Of a stretch of DNA of 64,000 nucleotides, positions 61,597-64,000 are shown in pieces. Source of the DNA: Viridibacterium sediminicola (GTDB taxonomy: Bacteria > Pseudomonadota > Gammaproteobacteria > Burkholderiales > Rhodocyclaceae); NCBI RefSeq assembly GCF_039631295.1, contig NZ_JBDIVE010000005.1, forward strand, positions 62,001 to 126,000. Reading direction: 5' to 3'. How positions within the stretch are numbered: position 1 is the first letter of the stretch; the number at the start of each line of letters is the position of its first letter. A model generated the notes under the pieces. The model saw nothing but the letters and a program-made list of their open reading frames with translations, was not told the origin of the DNA and ran no database searches. The position numbers were made by a program, and so were the translations under genes.

Positions 61597-61985
61597 GTCT
61601 CGCGCGTCCCCGGTTCGTCATCTTCCGCAGGCGGCGTCTCGGCAATCACCTTGCTGATCAGCGCCGACATGCGCGTGCCTTCCTCGATGGAATTGTCATA
61701 GACGAAATGCAGTTCCGGCGTGGTGTGGATGCGCACACGGCGCCCCAGTTCGCGACGCAGGAAGCCGCTGGCGCGGCGCAGCCCGACCAGCACCTCGTCG
61801 ATGTTGTCCTGCCCCTTGAGCGAGGAAAAGAACACCTTGGCATGGGCGTAATCGGCCGTGATCTCGACGTCGGTCAGGGTGATGAAACCGACGCGCGGAT
61901 CCTTCACTTCAAGACGGATGAGTTCAGCGAGTTCGCGCTTGATCTGCTCGACCACCCGCGAACTTCTGGAATAATCTTTTGGCAT
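61593..61985 (-). CDS. rbfA: 30S ribosome-binding factor A
   Basis: A 130-residue RbfA from ATG 61985 (GGAGG 8 nt upstream): RVVEQIKRELAELIRLEVKD, DPRVGFITLTDVEIT, AKVFFS and the KH-like fold ending FVYDNSIEEGTRMSALI. It matures the 30S subunit, especially in the cold. Its standard place is between infB and truB. The upstream in-frame start at 62015 lies before the Shine-Dalgarno. Confidence 0.97.
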   Translation of the reverse strand: MPKDYSRSSRVVEQIKRELAELIRLEVKDPRVGFITLTDVEITADYAHAKVFFSSLKGQDNIDEVLVGLRRASGFLRRELGRRVRIHTTPELHFVYDNSIEEGTRMSALISKVIAETPPAEDDEPGTRET

Positions 61986-62018
61986 TCTGATGCCTCCTTG
62001 ATGGCCACGCTGCAAGAC

Positions 62019-62044
62019 ACAAGGGGCCCCGCAGGGCCCCTTGT
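62019..62044. other. Hairpin between infB and rbfA
   Basis: A perfect 11-bp stem (62019-62029 with 62034-62044, arm ACAAGGGGCCC), 4-nt loop, in the 78-bp gap between infB and rbfA. There is no T-run on the minus strand. It could weaken read-through or set an mRNA processing or stability boundary inside the operon. Confidence 0.6.
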
Positions 62045-62063
62045 CGCATTGCGGCAGGCTTTG

Positions 62064-64000
62064 TTACAGCGTACGCGCGACTTCCTGGATTTCGTACACT
62101 TCCAGTTGGTCACCCTCGGCGATGTCATTGAAGTTCTTGATCGACAGACCGCACTCGAAGTTGGAACGCACTTCCTTGACGTCGTCCTTGAAGCGCTTGA
62201 GCGAATCGAGCTCGCCATCGTGGATGACCACATTGCTGCGCAGGACGCGAACTCGCGAATTGCGCTTGATGAAGCCTTCCATGACATAACAACCGGCGAT
62301 CGTACCGATCTTCGAGATGACGAAGACCTGACGGATCTCGACCATACCGGTGATCTGTTCGCGCTTCTCCGGCGAGAGCATGCCCGACAGCGCTGCCTTC
62401 ACCTCATCCACGGCGTCGTAGATGATGTTGTAGTAACGGATATCCACACCGTAGCTCTCGGCCAGCTTGCGGGCGTTGGCATCGGCACGGATGTTGAAGC
62501 CGATGATGACCGCCTTCGAAGCCTGCGCCAGGTTGACGTCGGACTCCGAAATGCCGCCCACGGCGCCGTGGATGACCTGCACGCGCACTTCTTCGTTCGA
62601 CAGCTTGGACAGCGACTGCACCAGCGCTTCCTGCGAGCCTTGCACGTCGGCCTTGACGATGAGGGGCAGCGTCTTGACTTCGCCGTCCTTCATCTGGTCC
62701 ATCAGCGATTCGAGCTTGGCGGCCTGCTGCTTGGCGAGCTTCACGTCGCGGAACTTGCCCTGACGGAACAGGGCGATTTCGCGCGCACGGCGCTCATCAG
62801 CCAGGGCCATGACTTCGTCACCGGCCGAGGGCACGTCGGAGAGGCCGAGGATTTCGACCGGAATCGACGGGCCGGCTTCATTGATCGGCTTGCCGTTCTC
62901 GTCCAGCATGGCGCGGATACGACCGAAAGTCGCACCGGCGAGGATCACGTCGCCGCGCTTGAGCGTACCGCTCTGCACCAGCATCGTGGCCACCGCACCG
63001 CGGCCCTTGTCCAGACGCGCTTCGATGATCAGGCCCTTGGCCGGCGCTTCCTTCGGCGCCGTCAGCTGCAGCACTTCGGCTTGCAGCAGGATGCCTTCGA
63101 GCAGCTCGTCGATACCGGCACCGGTCTTGGCCGACACCGGCATGAACATGGCGTCGCCGCCGTATTCTTCCGGCACCACGCCTTCGGCAACCAGTTCCTG
63201 CTTGACGCGCTCCGGATTCGAATCGGGCTTGTCGATCTTGTTGATCGCCACCACCAGCGGCACGCCTGCGGCCTTGGCGTGGTGGATGGCTTCCTTGGTC
63301 TGCGGCATCACACCGTCGTCCGCGGCCACCACCAGAATCACGATGTCGGTCGCCTTGGCCCCCCGCGCACGCATCGCCGTAAAGGCTTCGTGACCCGGGG
63401 TATCGAGGAAGGTGATCATGCCGCGGCTGGTTTCGACGTGATAAGCGCCGATGTGCTGCGTAATGCCGCCGGCTTCGCCCGCTGCCACCTTGGCGCGACG
63501 GATGTAGTCCAGCAGCGAGGTCTTGCCGTGGTCGACGTGACCCATCACGGTCACCACCGGAGCACGCGGCTCCAGCACGGCGTCCTTGTGGGCGTCGCCC
63601 TCTTCGAGGAAGGCTTCCGGATCGTCCAGCTTGGCAGCAATCGCGGTGTGGCCCAGTTCCTCGACGACGATCATCGCCGTCTCCTGGTCCAGCACCTGGT
63701 TGATGGTGACCATCTGGCCGAGCATCATCATCTTCTTGATGACTTCGGTCGCCTTCACCGACATCTTGTGAGCCAGATCGGCCACCGAGATGGTTTCGGG
63801 CACATGCACTTCACGCACCACCGGTTCGACCGGCGCAGCAAAGCTCGGCTGTTGTTCCTGGTGGCGATGACGACCGCCGCCCTTGGCACCACGCCAGCCG
63901 GTACCAGTTCCCGTGTCGCCACGGGTCTTGATGGTGCGGCGCTTGTTGGCTTCGTCGGCCTTGGCATTGCGATCCGGCTGCGGCGCAGCGGCCTTCTTCG
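62064..64000 (-). CDS. infB: Translation initiation factor IF-2 (partial, N-terminus beyond right edge)
   Basis: The C-terminal 645 or so residues of IF-2; the frame is open at the right edge, so start and most of the N-domain are outside. Seen from the edge: a basic Lys/Arg/Gly-rich linker (WRGAKGGGRHRHQEQQ), an IF2 N-type helical segment (SVADLAHKMSVKATEVIKKM), then the G domain with G1 GHVDHGKTS, DTPGHEAF and NKIDKP, and domains II-IV ending EGDQLEVYEIQEVARTL. It loads initiator tRNA onto the ribosome. It begins the visible part of the infB-rbfA-truB operon. Confidence 0.97.
   Translation of the reverse strand, partial: KKAAAPQPDRNAKADEANKRRTIKTRGDTGTGTGWRGAKGGGRHRHQEQQPSFAAPVEPVVREVHVPETISVADLAHKMSVKATEVIKKMMMLGQMVTINQVLDQETAMIVVEELGHTAIAAKLDDPEAFLEEGDAHKDAVLEPRAPVVTVMGHVDHGKTSLLDYIRRAKVAAGEAGGITQHIGAYHVETSRGMITFLDTPGHEAFTAMRARGAKATDIVILVVAADDGVMPQTKEAIHHAKAAGVPLVVAINKIDKPDSNPERVKQELVAEGVVPEEYGGDAMFMPVSAKTGAGIDELLEGILLQAEVLQLTAPKEAPAKGLIIEARLDKGRGAVATMLVQSGTLKRGDVILAGATFGRIRAMLDENGKPINEAGPSIPVEILGLSDVPSAGDEVMALADERRAREIALFRQGKFRDVKLAKQQAAKLESLMDQMKDGEVKTLPLIVKADVQGSQEALVQSLSKLSNEEVRVQVIHGAVGGISESDVNLAQASKAVIIGFNIRADANARKLAESYGVDIRYYNIIYDAVDEVKAALSGMLSPEKREQITGMVEIRQVFVISKIGTIAGCYVMEGFIKRNSRVRVLRSNVVIHDGELDSLKRFKDDVKEVRSNFECGLSIKNFNDIAEGDQLEVYEIQEVARTL

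Overview
The window is gene-dense, GC-rich chromosomal DNA with no phage, insertion sequence, plasmid or CRISPR signature. Gene content and order point to a betaproteobacterium, most likely Rhodocyclales-like. The indicators are a his cluster running on into hinT-tatABC, an mlaFEDACB operon with mlaA inside it, short-form HisG, infB-rbfA-truB, and alaA-hom-thrC. This assignment is inference from gene order; no marker gene was compared.

Layout. (1) 1-9.6 kb, minus strand: a Tad/Flp pilus operon, flp-tadV-cpaB-cpaC-cpaD-tadZ-tadA-tadB-tadC-tadD, cut by the left edge inside tadD. (2) 9.6-10.7 kb: about 690 bp without a recognisable gene, then a tRNA operon Pro(TGG)-Arg(TCT)-His(GTG) with a near-consensus promoter and a strong terminator. 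(3) 10.8-16.8 kb: slyD, an overlapping peroxiredoxin with an altered active site, a GAF-GspE-type ATPase, a phosphodiesterase-like metallo-beta-lactamase-fold protein, an FHA protein, and a TerC membrane protein. (4) 16.9-19 kb: sucCD. (5) 19.3-24 kb: a FimV-like protein, a NIF3-family protein, a DegS-like protease and a small unknown protein. (6) 24-33 kb: the histidine genes and tatABC. hisG-hisD and hisB-H-A-F-I-E-hinT-tatA-B-C lie on the minus strand, but hisC between them is inverted and has its own promoter-like and terminator signals. (7) 33-38.9 kb: ibaG, an ABC exporter pair and the Mla phospholipid transport operon; murA, which I would expect beside ibaG, is not there. (8) 39-43.8 kb: a sigma-54 response regulator, an NlpC/P60 hydrolase, PIN-PhoH, Bcp and an Mth938-like protein. 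(9) 43.9-48.2 kb: alaA, hom, thrC and a cold-shock protein. (10) 48.4-55 kb: sppA, a Rieske protein, gph and rluC diverging from rne, which has a long structured leader. (11) 55.1-60.7 kb: an FAD oxidoreductase, an orphan peptide-binding protein and a Cache-domain histidine kinase. (12) 60.7-64 kb: truB, rbfA and infB, with infB cut by the right edge.

Most of the window is conserved housekeeping: histidine and threonine synthesis, TCA cycle, protein export, outer-membrane lipid homeostasis, RNA decay and translation. The parts most worth follow-up are the inverted hisC, the GAF-ATPase/phosphodiesterase/FHA cluster, the peroxiredoxin lacking its active-site Thr, the terC gene starting directly on a terminator, the orphan binding-protein/Cache-kinase pair, and several perfect intergenic hairpins. 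I did not find a clearly new multi-gene system; the GAF-ATPase/phosphodiesterase/FHA cluster comes closest.
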